Shown here one piece after another: positions 1-11,404 of a stretch of 64,000 nucleotides of DNA. Position 1 is the first letter of the stretch. Each line of letters starts with the position of its first letter. The DNA comes from Mugil cephalus. Taxonomy: Eukaryota > Chordata > Actinopteri > Mugiliformes > Mugilidae. The position numbers and the translations under genes were made by a program. The notes beneath the pieces were generated by a model, which made no database searches, had not been told where the DNA came from, and was given only the letters and a program-made list of their open reading frames with translations. The DNA lies in contig NC_061775.1 of assembly GCF_022458985.1 (NCBI RefSeq), forward strand, positions 28,899,201 to 28,963,200, in the 5' to 3' direction.

Positions 1-352
1 TTCTTGTACCCAGAATAAACGTTTAATCTGCGTCACCGGAGCCGAAGGAGTCTGGTAAGCTAACGATGCTAACGGCTAAACGAGCCGTTGAGTTAAAGTT
101 AAATCTGAATTCGTTCATTGATTCATCTGATCTCGACGGAACCAGAACCGGGTTCAGCTCTGCGTACAGAACCAGCTCCAGGTGGTTTGATCGAGCCCCT
201 ACCTCCTGTCCCCCTGTCCCTCTTATCTTTTGTCCCCCTACCTGTCCCCTACCTGTCCCCTACCTGTCCCCTTACCTGTCCCCTTACCTGCCTGTCTACC
301 TGTCCCCTACGTGTCCCCTTACCTGCCTGTCTACCTGTCCTCCAGGTGAGAC
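1..352 (+). promoter_or_regulatory. MED16: MED16 5' UTR exon end and 5' UTR intron
   Basis: A donor-like CTG/gtaagc occurs at 53/54 and an acceptor (cctccag) ends at 345, seven bases before the MED16 ATG at 353. Positions 1-53 are therefore read as the end of a non-coding first exon and 54-345 as a 5' UTR intron. The promoter itself is probably left of the window. The exon boundary is inferred from splice-site consensus alone. Confidence 0.5.
231..345 (+). repeat. Acceptor-side pyrimidine minisatellite, MED16 5' UTR intron
   Basis: Imperfect copies of cctgtccccta / cctgcctgtcta run up to the acceptor at 345, so the polypyrimidine tract of this intron is itself a tandem array. Confidence 0.75.
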
Positions 353-2094
353 ATGGAGCTGGCTTATGTGTGTGAGTGGGAGAAGCGTCCTAAGAGCACC
401 CACTGTCCCTCCATCCCTCTGGTCTGCTCCTGGTCCTGCAGGAACCTGGTGGCCTTCACCACGGACCTAAAGAACGACGATGACGACAAAGGTACAAACA
501 CAAGACACCATCAGACTCTCAGACTCTTAGACCCCCAGACCTCCAGACCTCCAGACCTTCAGACCCTTAGACCCCCAGACCTCCAGACCCTCAGACCCTC
601 AGACCCTCAGACCCTCAGACCTCCAGACCTCCAGACCTTCAGACCCTTAGACCCCCAGACCTCCAGACCTCCAGACCTTCAGACCCTCAGACCCCCAGAC
701 TCCCAGACTCTCAGACCCTCAGACCCTCAGACCTTCAGACCTTCAGACCCTCAGACCCTCAGACCCTCAGACCTTCAGACCATCAGACCCTCAGACCTTC
801 AGACCCTCAGACCCTCAGACCTTCAGACCCTCAGACCCTCAGATCCTCAGACCATCAGACCCTCAGACCCTCAGACCCCCAGAACCTCAGACCCCCAGAC
901 CCCCAGACCCCCAGACCCTTAGACCCCCAGACCTCCAGACCCTCAGACCCCCAGACTCCCAGACTCTCAGACCCTCAGACCCTCAGACCCTCAGACCTTC
1001 AGACCTTCAGACCTTCAGACCCTCAGACCCTCAGACCATCAGACCCTCAGACCTTCAGACCCTCAGACCTTCAGACCCTCAGACCTTCAGACCATCAGAC
1101 CCTCAGACCTTCAGACCCTCAGACCCCCAGACCCTCAGACCCTCAGACCTTCAGATCCTCAGACCATCAGACCCTCAGACCCTCAGACCCCCAGACCCTC
1201 AGACCCTCAGACCTTCAGATCCTCAGACCATCAGACCCTCAGACCCCCAGAACCTCAGACCCCCAGACCCCCAGACTCTCAGATCCCCAGACTCCCAGAC
1301 CCTCAGACCCCCAGACCTCCAGACCCCCAGACCCCCAGACTCTCAAACCTCCAGACCCCCAGACCCCCAGACCTCCCAGACTCTCAGACCCCCAGAACCT
1401 CAGACCTTCAGACCCTCAGACCCCCAGACTCCCAGACCCTCAGACCCCCAGAACCGCAGACCTTCAGACCCCCAGACCCCCAGACCCCCAGACCCTCAGA
1501 CCCCCAGACCCCCAGACCCGCAGACCCGCAGACCCTCAGACCCCCAGACCCCCAGACCCCCAGACCCTCAGACCCTCAGACCCGCAGACCCTCAGACCCC
1601 CAGACCTTCAGACCTTCAGACCTTCAGACCCTCAGACCCTCAGACTCCCAGACCTTCAGACTCCCAGACCTTCAGACTCCCAGACCCTCAGACCCCCAGA
1701 CCCCCAGACCCCCAGACCCTCAGACCTTCAGACTCCCAGACCCCCAGACCCCCAGACCCCCAGACTCCCAGACCTTCAGACTCCCAGACCCCCAGACCAT
1801 CAGACTCTCAGACCTTCAGACCCCCAGACCCTCAGACCCCCAGACCTTCAGACCTTCAGACCTTCAGACTCCCAGACTCCCAGACTCCCTGAGCTGTAGC
1901 TCAGTGGTGGTAATGAGCTGAGTTTGTGTTCCAGATGTCAGTCACATGATCCACATCATCGACACCGAACACCCCTGGGATGTTTACTCTATCAACTCAG
2001 GTCACGCTGAGGTCATTTCCTGTCTGGAGTGGGACCAATCAGGTGAGGTCTGAGTCAGCTGGAGTCTTGTTATTGTCGTTGTTGTTGTATTTGT

Positions 2095-2132
<38 letters not shown>

Positions 2133-5100
2133 AGGCTCAAGGCTGCTTTCGGCCGATGGCGATGGGCAGATTAAATGTTGGTCGATGTCGGATCACCTGG
2201 TGAACAGCTGGAAGAGCGTCCTGTCCAGCTCCGTGGACGGAGACCCCATCGTAGCTCTGAGCTGGCTGCACAACGGCGTCAAACTGGCGCTGCACGTGGA
2301 GATGGTAACATGCCAACAACATGCTAACTACACACTAACAACACACCAACAACATGTTAAATACTGATAACAACCCATTAAACTAAACTCCACAACGCGC
2401 CGACATCACGTCTCTGTCCTGTGTTTTCCTGTTTATCTTCAGTCCGGCTCCACTAACTTCGGAGAGAAGTTTTCCCGGGTGAAGTTCTCTCCGTCGCTGA
2501 CTCTGTTTGGGGGGAAGCCCATGGAGGGCTGGTTGGCCGTGACGGTTAGCGGTCTGGTCACCGTGTCGCTGCTGAAGCCGGGCGGCGCTCTGCTAACGGC
2601 CAGCGAGAGTCTGTGTCGACTCAGAGGACGAGTGGCGTTGGCCGACATCTCCTTCACTGGGGGAGGCAACATTGTGGTGGCGGCCACCGACGGCAGCAGC
2701 TCCTCCCCCGTTCAGTTCTACAAGGTCAGGGTCAACCCGGGGGTTGTTGGGGGGGTTGTTGGTGGGGGGCGTTGGTCCACAGGTGACCGGCTGTGTTGTG
2801 TACAGGTGGTGGTGAGCGTGGTCAGTGAGAAGTGTCGCATCGACACCGAGCTGCTGCCATCGCTCTTCCTGCGCTGCACCACCGACGCCCTGAGGAGAGA
2901 GAAGTACCCGGCCGTCACCCACCTCAAGTTCCTCACCAAGGAGAACTCGGAGCAGGTAACCAGAACCAGGCCTGACCAGTTTCCCCAGAAACTCCAGAAA
3001 CCCAGAACCTGACAGGGGGTTTGTGTTCCAGGTTCTGTTGTGTGCGTCCAATCAGACTGGCAGCATCGTGGAGTGTTGGTCTCTGAGGAAGGAGGGACTT
3101 CCTGTCAACAACATCTTCCAGCACCGATCACCCGTCGGTAAGAACCTGGTCCGACTGGTGAGAGGAGGACCCAGGGATGTGTCTGACCCCCGACCTCCTG
3201 TGTCTGACCCCCGACCTCCTGTCTCTGACCTCTGACCTCCTGTGTGTGACCTCTGACCTCCTGTATCTGACCTCCTGTATCTGACCTCCTGTGTGTGACC
3301 TCTGACCTCCTGTCTCTGACCTCCTGTCTGACCTCTGACCTCCTGTGTGTGACCTCTGACCTCCTGTCTCTGACCTCCTGTATCTGACCTCCTGTGTGTG
3401 ACCTCTGACCTCCTGTATCTGACCTCCTGTCTGACCTCTGACCTCTGTCCAGTGGGGGAGAAGCAGCCGACCATCCTGAAGTGGAGGATCCTGACGACCA
3501 CCAACGACCTGGAGCGAGTGTCGGCCGTGGCTCTGCCCAAACTGCCCATCTCCATCTCCAACACCGACCTGAAGGTGGCGTCAGACACCAAGTTCTGCCC
3601 CGGGCTGGGTGAGAAGGAGAACGTGGACATGTCATCGTAGGTCAGAGAGACCAGAATCTCTGAGGGTCTGTTCTGGTTCCAGGTCTGGCTCTAGCGTTTC
3701 ATGACGGCAGTATCCAGATCCTCCACCGCCTGTCCCTCCACACCATGGGTGTCTTCTACGGGTCCTCGTCCTCAGCTCAGAGACCCGGAGACGAGTCAGC
3801 CATCAAACGCCAGAGGACCACAGGCCCCGCCCTCCACTTTAAGGCCCTGCAGTTCTCCTGGACCTCACTGGCTCTGGCTGGAGTGGACAACCACGGAAAG
3901 GTGGGGGTCAGGGGGCGCGTACCTGGACGCAAAACTAACTGAAGACACGAGGACATGTACGGTCGCCTGTCCTCTGGTCCAGAGCAGCGTCTCTTCTTTG
4001 AAACTTTTGTGTTTGTTGTGGTTTCAGCTCCACATGCTGCGGGTGTCGCCCTCGATGGGTCAGGTGCTGGAGATGAACACTACGCTGCGCCACCTGCTGT
4101 TCCTGCTGGAGTACTGCATGGTGACCGGCTACGACTGGTGGGACGTCCTGCTGCACGTCCAGCCCAGCATGGTGCACAACCTGGTGGAGAAGCTGCATGA
4201 GGAGTACATGAGGCAGAACCAGGCTCTGCAGCAGGTCTCAGAAACCTCTATGAACCTCGCACCAACACGTCAGCTCTTTACCAGACTCATGCTCAGTGCT
4301 GCCTCCTGTTCCAGGTGCTGGCCACTCGTATCGTGGCCGTGAAGGCGTCTCTCTGTAAACTCTCCACGGCCACGGCGGCCCGAGCCTGTGATTTCCACGC
4401 CAAGCTGCTGCTGATCGCCATCAGCTCCACCCTCAAGTCTCTGCTGAGGCCTCACGTCCTCAACACTCCCGACAAGAGTCCAGGAGACCGTCTGACGGAG
4501 ATCTGCGCCAAGAACACCGACACAGGTGAGACCAGAGCGAACAGGTGAGACCGGCGTTCAGGGCCTATCAGAGGGGGCGGACCCTTATCGCTGTGTGTTT
4601 CCTCAGATATCGATAAGGTCATGATCAACCTGAAGACAGAGGAGTTCGTGTTGGACGGACCCCCCCTCCAGTCCCTGCAGCAGCTCATCCAGTGGGTGGG
4701 AGACTTTGTCCTCTACCTACTCGCTAACCTGCCCAACCAGGTGAGGCCATCCCGGTCCCCAGACTGTGTCCCACTCTAGGACTGAAGGTTCTGATGGTTC
4801 TGGTCTCCCCCCCAGGGTTCCATGGTGCGGCCTGGGTTCGGGTTCATGAGGGACGGGGCGTCTCTGGGGATGCTGAGGGAGATGCTGGTGATGATCAGGA
4901 TCTGGGGTCTGCTGAAGCCGGGATGTTTGCCCACCTTCACGGCCACATCAGACAACCAGGACAGCATGCAGCTCCTGTTCAGACTGCTCACCAAGCTGTG
5001 GCTCTGCTGTAAGACCAGATCCACAACCAGATCCACAACCAGATCCAGAGCCACTCACCGTTAAACCACAACCACATTTAAACTCTTACTAATTCCCTGT

Positions 5101-6676
5101 CTGTCAGCCCGGGACGACGGCCCCCCCCAGGACCCTGATGAAAGCCTGATAGACGAGTGCTGCCTGCTGCCCAGCCAGCTGCTGGTCCCCAGCATGGACT
5201 GGCTCCCGGTCAACGACGGCGTCATCGTCCGGCTGCAGGGAAAACACCCCCTCAGGCTGCAGTTTGGAAAAGCTTCATCTCTGCCCGGAGCAGGAACCAC
5301 CGCCCCCCTGGAGGTTTTCACCAGGTAATACTCCCCTAACCTGGCACCAGGACCAGGTCTCAGTCTGATGTGTTCATGATGATGGTGATGATGATGTTTG
5401 TGTTCAGGAGTCCGGGTTCTCAGAGGATGGACAATCTGCGTTGTGTTCATATGGGAGTCTGTCCCACCGAGGAGAGTAAAGCCTGCACCAGGTCAGTCAG
5501 AGCCTCAGATTAGATCAGATGTGAATCAGCAGAGCTGAGCAATTTCATCGATGCGCGAAAGTACTGATTATTCAGCCGCGAGTATCGATACATTCAGTCC
5601 CATTCAAATCCCCCGTGTTCCTCCTGGTTCTCCGCTTGCTGCCCATTTCTCCCCCGTTCACTTTGCAGAAAGAGCGATAAGTTCATCCAGCCGCTGGCGT
5701 CGCTGAGCATTTCCAGCAAGTTAGATACTAGTCTAGATTCTTTGTCTACACACACGCCGACGTCTTCTACGATACGTCCATGGTCGGCACGAGGAGATTC
5801 AAGCAAACAACAGGAACAGGATAGTGGGGCTCCATCATGTTCACCGTGCGCCTAAAACCTGCGTTTTTTACCACCAGATAAGGTCTTAAATCCCGACAAA
5901 TAAAGTCTGTAATCTACGACCTCCATCAGATCCTATTTCTGAACAAAAATCTGAAGAGAATGTGGATCATGTGGAGAAGAGACTTTCTGTGTAGTGGTCA
6001 CTTGTAGGTCAGAGCCCACAGGCCATAAGCTGCTGTTAAGGCTGGTACAATTTCAACTTGGCTTAAGTGTCAAAGAATCTGTTCAGAACAGGCAACTTTA
6101 ACTCTCTTTATTTACTGTTCCAAGACTCGTAAGGTACAGTTTCAATGTTTCAATGTATTAAATTAATGGTCTCACCACATCTTTGATTAATTTTGTCCAG
6201 CATTTCCAAGCTGTAGACTCTCTGCCCAGTCAATGCCATGTATTGTGTAATTGACGCTTCCAGTTTTCAGTTCAGTTCATTCAATGCAGGTCAATGGAGC
6301 ATTCGCAAGATGTCACTAAAATCACACTGTCCCTTTGAAATCTTTCAGAAAATTATGTAAATCTATCGAATCGAATCGAACAAATTGCATCGTATCGTAT
6401 CGTGAGATTAGTGTATCGCTACAGCCCTATTAATTAGATGTTAACTAGACATTAATTAGATGTTAACTAGACATTAATTAGATGTTAACTAGATATTGAT
6501 TAGATGTTAACTAGGTGTCCGTCATCGTTACCATGTCAACTGTCTCCAGGTGCGGCTGCGTGACGATGCTTCGCTCTCCCAACAAGACCAACGCCATGAA
6601 GCAGTGGGAGCAGCGCTGGATCAAGAACTGTCTGTGTGGAGGTCTCTGGAGGAGGATCCCCCCCACACTCACCTGA
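353..6676 (+). CDS. MED16: MED16, Mediator complex tail subunit 16 (15 coding exons)
   Basis: Mediator couples DNA-bound activators to RNA polymerase II in the nucleus; MED16 belongs to its tail module. Exons: 353-491, 1935-2042, 2135-2304, 2443-2724, 2806-2955, 3032-3137, 3453-3608, 3683-3900, 4028-4234, 4315-4525, 4607-4740, 4816-5008, 5108-5324, 5408-5491, 6550-6676. They total 2502 nt (833 aa plus stop); all introns are GT-AG and phases agree. The start [11 protein letters not shown], the WD-type N-terminal part ([32 protein letters not shown]) and the helical C-terminal part ([31 protein letters not shown]) match vertebrate MED16, which is about 840-880 aa. A Cys-rich stretch ([14 protein letters not shown]) precedes the end. 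The C-terminus [15 protein letters not shown] resembles the short human isoform ending and runs into a minisatellite. Intron 14 holds a hAT-like repeat. Confidence 0.95.
511..1889 (+). repeat. CAGACC-type minisatellite filling MED16 intron after coding exon 1
   Basis: About 1.38 kb of 8-9 bp units (cagaccct, cagacctt, cagacccc, cagacctc) makes up nearly all of the 1.44-kb intron 492-1934. Each unit contains a YYCAG trinucleotide context. The array stops 45 bp before the real acceptor (gtgttccag, exon at 1935). The long open frames across it come from a repeat that lacks stop codons. Confidence 0.95.
2098..2132 (+). repeat. (GT)n microsatellite directly at the MED16 exon 3 acceptor
   Basis: An uninterrupted TG dinucleotide run of about 35 bp leads straight into ggag at 2131-2134. 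Exon 3 begins at 2135 (codons for S R L L S A D). The acceptor has no pyrimidine tract other than the TG repeat. Confidence 0.9.
3178..3451 (+). repeat. ctgacctcctgt minisatellite abutting MED16 exon 7
   Basis: Units such as gtgtctgacccccgacctcct and gtatctgacctcct occupy most of the 315-bp intron 3138-3452 and end in cctctgtccag, the acceptor of exon 7. The opposite strand is also open, by composition only. Confidence 0.92.
5530..6429 (+). mobile_element. hAT-like non-autonomous element, copy A (MED16 intron 14)
   Basis: It shares long stretches with the element at 12150-12852: the left end (aatttcatcgatg, gattattcagccgcgag), the middle (caaacaacaggaacagg) and the right end (gagattagtgtatcgctaca then gccct). 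The ends are the inverted gagctg / cagccct. No convincing 8-bp target duplication was found at this copy, so the left end may be eroded. It has no intact coding frame. Confidence 0.7.
6430..6516 (+). repeat. Short tandem repeat next to MED16 exon 15
   Basis: About four copies of a 25-28 bp unit (attaattagatgttaactag) lie between the hAT-like element and the acceptor of MED16 exon 15. Confidence 0.8.
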
Positions 6677-6957
6677 CCTCCCCCCACACTCACCTGACCT
6701 CCCCCCCACACTCACCTGACCTCCCCTGACCTCCCCCCACACTCACCTGACCTCCCCTGACCTCCCCTGACCTCCCCCGACCTCCCCCGACCTCACCTGA
6801 CCTCCCCCAACCTCCCCCGACCTCCCCCCACACTCACCTGACCTCCCCCCACACTGACCTGACCTCACCTGACCTCCCCCGACCTCCCCTGACCTCCCCC
6901 GACCTCCCCCGACCTCCCCTGACCTCCCCTGACCTCCCCCGACCTCCCCTGACCTCA
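6660..6957 (+). repeat. Minisatellite spanning the MED16 stop codon
   Basis: Units of ccccccacactcacctgac and ctgacctccccc begin within the last codons of MED16 (IPPTLT-stop) and fill the first 280 bp of the 3' UTR. The MED16 TGA at 6674-6676 is the tga of a repeat unit. Confidence 0.9.
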
Positions 6958-7660
6958 GCAGGTGACAGACCTGAACCATCAGTTCTTTCTGTCTTTGGTC
7001 TCATGGAGCTACTTCACTTAACCAGACAGATCACCATGGTTACCAGTGTAGATCACCATGGTAACTGGCTCAGTGGAATAACAAGTGATAAAACCATTGA
7101 ACAAGTGAGAGAACTATGGATGAGAACTTCACTGATGAACCAGGAAGTTCCTCACTGAGCATGCTCAGTCTGACCTTTGTGCGGGAAGTGGGCTCAAATA
7201 AAATGTGTTGTTCAGGGTGTCTCCTTTAAAATGATGCATCAGGTCATGTGATGTCTGGTAAAATAAAGGAGTTCATTGATGGTTCCTGGTTCTGTTGGGT
7301 GAAGACCTGAGTCTGAGGTTTCCATCCTCTGGAAAGCTTCAGGTTTTCAGCTTCATCTGTTGCTGGCCCGATTCCATCCGATCAGAACCCAGGAGGAACC
7401 GGTCTAACTGGGTCCAGGTGTTGATTGATCAGTCATCACAATGTTGTAAATAAAACCTTTTTTCTAATAAACTTGTTGTGTTGTCATTTCTCTAAGACCT
7501 GATCAGCTGATCCCTCATCATCAATAACTCATTAATGACTAATTAGTTATTAATATAATGTTAAAGTGCAGCTTCTAGTTCTTATGTCTGACACATTACA
7601 CTGACAATGACACACTAACACTAACACACACACACACATACGAACACTAACACACACTAA
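6958..7660 (+). other. MED16 3' UTR with poly(A) signals, then short intergenic DNA
   Basis: AATAAA occurs at 7449-7454 and again at 7466-7471, the likely MED16 polyadenylation region. From about 7500 the sequence is AT-rich with a small CA run (7620-7640). No other gene is seen before the PLPPR3 5' exon. Confidence 0.5.
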
Positions 7661-7982
7661 CATCGTGCAGCATCAGTAGAAGCGGAGGAGGAGGAGGATT
7701 TTTTTTCAGGACTCGTCTCGGATCCGCGGGTCGGAGGAGGAGCTTTAACGAACCAGGCTGGATCAGAACCCGAACTAACAGGATCCGCGGCTCCGAACCG
7801 AGACTGAAGCGGAGACTGAAACGGGCGATAGACCGCAGCTCTGCGGAGGTTCGGTTCCGCTAGTGGACGAGAAAACGTGACGAGAATCACAGCGGAGGAG
7901 GAGGAGGAGGAGGAGGAGACAAGAAGGAGCGAGAAGAGGAGCGATTAGACAAGAAGAGGAGGATCAGATCAGGGGATCTCAG
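7660..7982 (+). promoter_or_regulatory. PLPPR3: Putative PLPPR3 non-coding first exon and CpG-rich start region
   Basis: A GC- and CpG-rich stretch (ggatccgcgg, cggttccgct, gaggaggagg) ends in a strong donor, ctcag/gtaaga, at 7982/7983. The next acceptor that fits PLPPR3 is at 11400, four bases before the ATG. I infer a 5' UTR exon with its promoter at its left edge; the transcription start cannot be placed. Confidence 0.5.
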
Positions 7983-7984
7983 GT

Positions 7985-8622
7985 AAGACAGAGTGTGTTA
8001 GTGTGTGTTGGTGTATTTTAGTGCTTGTGTTAGTGTGTCCGTTAGTGTGTATCAGTGTGTGTTAGTGTGTGTCGGTGTATTTTAGTGCTTGTGTTAGTGT
8101 GTGTCTGTTAGTGTGTATCAGTGTGTGTTAGTGTGTCTGTTAGTGTGGCTGTTAGTGTGTGTTAGTGTGTGTCTGTTAGCGTGTGTTAGTGTGTGTTAGC
8201 GTGTCTGTTAGTGTGTGTTAGTGTGTGTGTTAGTGTGTCTGTTAGTGTGTGTTAGTGTGTGTCTGTTAGTGTGTGTTAGTGTGTGTTAGCGTGTCTGTTA
8301 GTGTGTGTTAGTGTGTCTGTTAGTGTGTCTGTTAGTGTGTGTTAGTGTGTGTCTGTTAGTGTGTGTTAGTGTGTGTTAGCGTGTCTGTTAGTGTGTGTTA
8401 GTGTGTCTGTTAGTGTGTATTAGTGTGTGTTAGTGTGTCTGTTAGTGTGTGTTAGCGTGTATTAGTGTGTGTTAGTGTGTCTGTTAGTGTGTGTTAGTGT
8501 GTCTGTTAGTGTGTATCAGTGTGTATCAGTGTGTGTTAGTGTGTCTGTTAGTGTGTCTGTTAGTGTGTCTGTTGGTGTGTTAGTGTATTTTAGTGCTTGT
8601 GTTAGTGTGTGTTAGTGTGTGA
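7985..8622 (+). repeat. gtgtgttagtgtgtct minisatellite, start of PLPPR3 intron 1
   Basis: It begins two bases after the inferred donor and runs about 640 bp as variants of gtgtgttagtgtgtctgtta. A second motif, gtattttagtgcttgtgtta, appears near both ends. Confidence 0.93.
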
Positions 8623-8779
8623 TGGACACTAACATGGCTAAAATAAGAGTCTCCTCCACCTGCATCTGAGCTCATAGTCCAGCGCCTCCTGGTGGATCAT
8701 TAGTTCAACAGGTTCTTTAAGACCAACTGATGCAATGAGGAGCTTCTCATTTCTTCAACAACCATGTGGAAAGACACAG

Positions 8780-8961
8780 AAGATGTTAGTCTGGAGGAGG
8801 AGATGTTAGTCTGGTGGAGGAGATGTTAGTCTGGAGGAGGAGATGTTAGTCTGGTGGAGGAGATGTTAGTCTGGAGGAGGAGATGTTAGTCTGGTGGAGG
8901 AGATGTTAGTCTGGAGGAGGAGATGTTAGTCTGGAGGAGGAGATGTTAGTCTGGAGGAGGG
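8780..8961 (+). repeat. 18-bp tandem repeat agatgttagtctggaggagg
   Basis: About ten head-to-tail copies of an 18-bp unit, alternating between tctggaggagg and tctggtggagg, in PLPPR3 intron 1. Confidence 0.95.
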
Positions 8962-9039
8962 TCTGCAGGGCTGTGACGTGGAGTTGGTGCCGTTGTTCAG
9001 GTCCAGGTTCAGAGAATGAGGTCAGTTGACTCCCTAAAT

Positions 9040-9420
9040 ACACTGAAGGAGCAGGTTCTTCCATTCATGGAGTTTTTCTTCCATGTTCCAAGACGACACC
9101 ACCAGGATTCATGGGGCTCAGATAGAGAAAGAGGTTCAGGGAGCATGAGACCAGACCAGAGTCCAGACCTGAACCCAGACCAGAGTCCAGACCTGAACCC
9201 AGAGAGAAGGTTTGGGACGAGCTGGAGACTCAGACTCTGACATCATCAACACAAGATCTGAACTAAAAACACTGGATGGAAGAAACCTGGAGACATTGGA
9301 GAAGCTTCTTATTGAACCAATGGAGTCAAAGCTGGAGGAGCTCCGCCCACAGACTAGAGGGGAGGAGCTTTTATTTTTGATCAGGAGGTGTAAATACGCT
9401 GCAGAGCATCAGTAAAGTCA
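9040..9420 (+). pseudogene. Tc1/mariner transposase 3'-end relic
   Basis: The sense strand encodes pieces of the Tc1 transposase C-terminus (SPDLNP next to the last catalytic Glu in active copies, then SDIINTRSELKTLDGRNLETLEKL). The conserved SPDLNP segment is duplicated (SPDLNPDQSPDLNP), and the IEN.LW portion and catalytic region are lost, so the copy is dead. A family-level call is all that is supported. Confidence 0.65.
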
Positions 9421-9827
9421 GCCACTCACCTACAGTATCTGAGTGGTTGAACAATGATGCCGATGATGATGATCTTGATGATGAAGGTGATGATGATTCT
9501 TACAAACCAGCTCAACAACTAAGCTCGTGAGGCGTTCAGGCTCCCTTTTCCACGTGGCAGTTCTCTGTTCCTTCCTCAGCTCAGTGTCCTCTGGAAAAAC
9601 AGGACCAAACAAGGTATCATAATCCATGCTACCCTCTATAGGAAGTGTGGCAACAACCTCTTGTGTGCTTTACCACTGATGTTGCATTGTAGCAAACGAT
9701 GCTGGAGAACTGCAAACAAGTGACCAAAAGTCAGATGGCCACTGTAAAGTTGCAAAGTTAAGAGTCCCACGTCTCACGAAAATGTGGTACCAATGAAATA
9801 TAGTTAGTGACATCAGATGAGATGCAC

Positions 9828-10133
9828 CTACACATGAGGTGTGTAGTCTTGACTGGAGAAACGTACATAGGTTTTAGTCCCAAGCTCTAACTGTTGCAGT
9901 CGTGCTGCTTTGTCAGTTTCCATTTCTAACCTCCTCAGCTCGAGTTGGAACGGCCTGTGCTGTTCTTTCTCTGAGTCTGTGGCCACAGTCAGGAAAGACT
10001 CTGGAACCAGCACTACTTTCAGAGGAAAAAGAGACAAATAGGGAGCGTGACAGGAGTTAGACCCACCACCAACCCCGTCATCCACTTTAGATTCCTCCGA
10101 AGCATCAGTTGCTTCAGGCAGATCAGCAGCCAC
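9828..10133 (-). pseudogene. Possible retrotransposon gag-like fragment
   Basis: A 101-codon open frame encodes a charged helical segment (FQLELRRLEMETDKAARLQ) similar in style to the coiled N-terminal part of fish LTR-retrotransposon gag proteins. No protease, RT or LTR was recognised nearby. It could be an unrelated remnant. Confidence 0.3.
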
Positions 10134-10382
10134 AAACTCAGACTACATTGGCAACACAAGTACACTTAATTCAGTCTATTTGCCCAGAATTAAGGGTTTT
10201 AACTCCTTTTACGCAATTTTTTCATGATGCGAAATACCAGATTAATCTTTTCTACACAGATCTAGTTGATGTAAACCTGCCCATGATTCCTGTTACTCAC
10301 GAACTGTCTCATAGATCCTCAGCTATGTGTTATATTACTAGATCCTACATGTTTCCTCCAGCCTGATGTTTGTGTCTATGAC

Positions 10383-10597
10383 AGAAGTTAGTTTATCTAG
10401 TTTCTCCTGTTCTTCTTCTCTATCTTCTCTGGTTCTACCCGGCTGGTCTTCAGGACATGGTTCCTCCATATGAGCTGGTTCTCAAGGAGTTTTTCCCTCA
10501 GGCTGCTCTGGAGGTTTCAGGCTGGTTTTTGTGAAGCGTCTTAAGGCGATTTGTGTTGTTATTGGCGCTATATAAATAAAATTGAACTGAATTGATT
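10383..10597 (+). repeat. L2-type 3'-tail repeat, copy 1
   Basis: It runs from agaagttagtttatctag to the tail ggcgctatataaataaaatt followed by gaactgaattg. Related copies are at 49018-49257 (+), 61165-61363 (-) and a diverged one at 47818-47945. The gaattg-repeat end is typical of fish L2-related 3' tails and SINEs. Confidence 0.75.
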
Positions 10598-11400
10598 GGC
10601 CAAACCCTGCAGGAGATCAAACTGACCCATGTTAAAACCCAGCTCTGGTAAGAGTAAGGGAAGCAACACTGAAACCAGGTGAAATAGGTTTTATTACTGC
10701 GTGCAACAACACTAAAAAGTTAATCCAAGTCTGAGCTAAAAATAAGATCTCAAAAGAAAATCGTTTCTCCTTCACTAAAGCAAAACACACTAACAAAGAA
10801 CACCCAAAACTAAATGTGTCTATACAAAGAGAATCTAGCCAGTGTGACCAAAATAGAGTCCAAATGCAGACTAGTGCTTAATAGCTAAACACACTCTAAC
10901 AAGTAACTTGAACATATTTGGTTCTCGGGCAAACCTCAGGGGAGTTTCCAGAGTGTCGCACTACGGCATTTAAAAAGAAACCTCGACCAATCTTTCCTGG
11001 GGTGTGACAATCCAGGAGAAAATCTGCTGCATCTGGGAGCTCACGGATCACGAATCCCAGTGGCCATAACAGTGATGATGATGATGATCTGGTCTTAATT
11101 TAAATGCGTCCCCAGCAGCACTGAAGATCTGATCTCAGTTTGTTTGTGTGTCAATAAGCAGCAGCGCCACCATGTGTACCAGTAGAATATTGTAGCAGCT
11201 GCTGTCTCATGGATCTCTACCTGGACTCTACCTGGACTCTACCCTGACCCTAAGCTGGACTCTAGAGACCAGACCAATGCTGTTTCTCCAGCTGATGAGC
11301 TCTGATGGTTTATTTTAGTTTTCACATGTCTCTGTTTATTTGTCTCTTTGTTATAAACTTCATTAAAAGACGTTGTGTTCACAGTTTGTGTGTTTGACAG
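10598..11400 (+). other. PLPPR3 intron 1, distal part
   Basis: I see no gene or clear repeat family between the L2-tail repeat and the acceptor at 11400 apart from a gatgatgatgat run near 11075. The last 20 bp are a normal acceptor (tgtgtgtttgacag). Confidence 0.4.
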
Positions 11401-11404
11401 ATTG

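Noticed and set aside
511..1889. Possible CRISPR-like or structured repeat array
   Set aside because: Units are contiguous 8-9 bp tandem copies with no unique spacers, in a vertebrate intron.
2593..3635. Minus-strand open frames over MED16 exons 4-7
   Set aside because: They run across confirmed plus-strand exons, introns and the ctgacctcctgt repeat; no conserved protein is seen.
5594..5806. A 70-codon minus-strand frame as hAT transposase remnant
   Set aside because: It lies in the non-autonomous repeat, but no hAT dimerisation or catalytic motif could be recognised.
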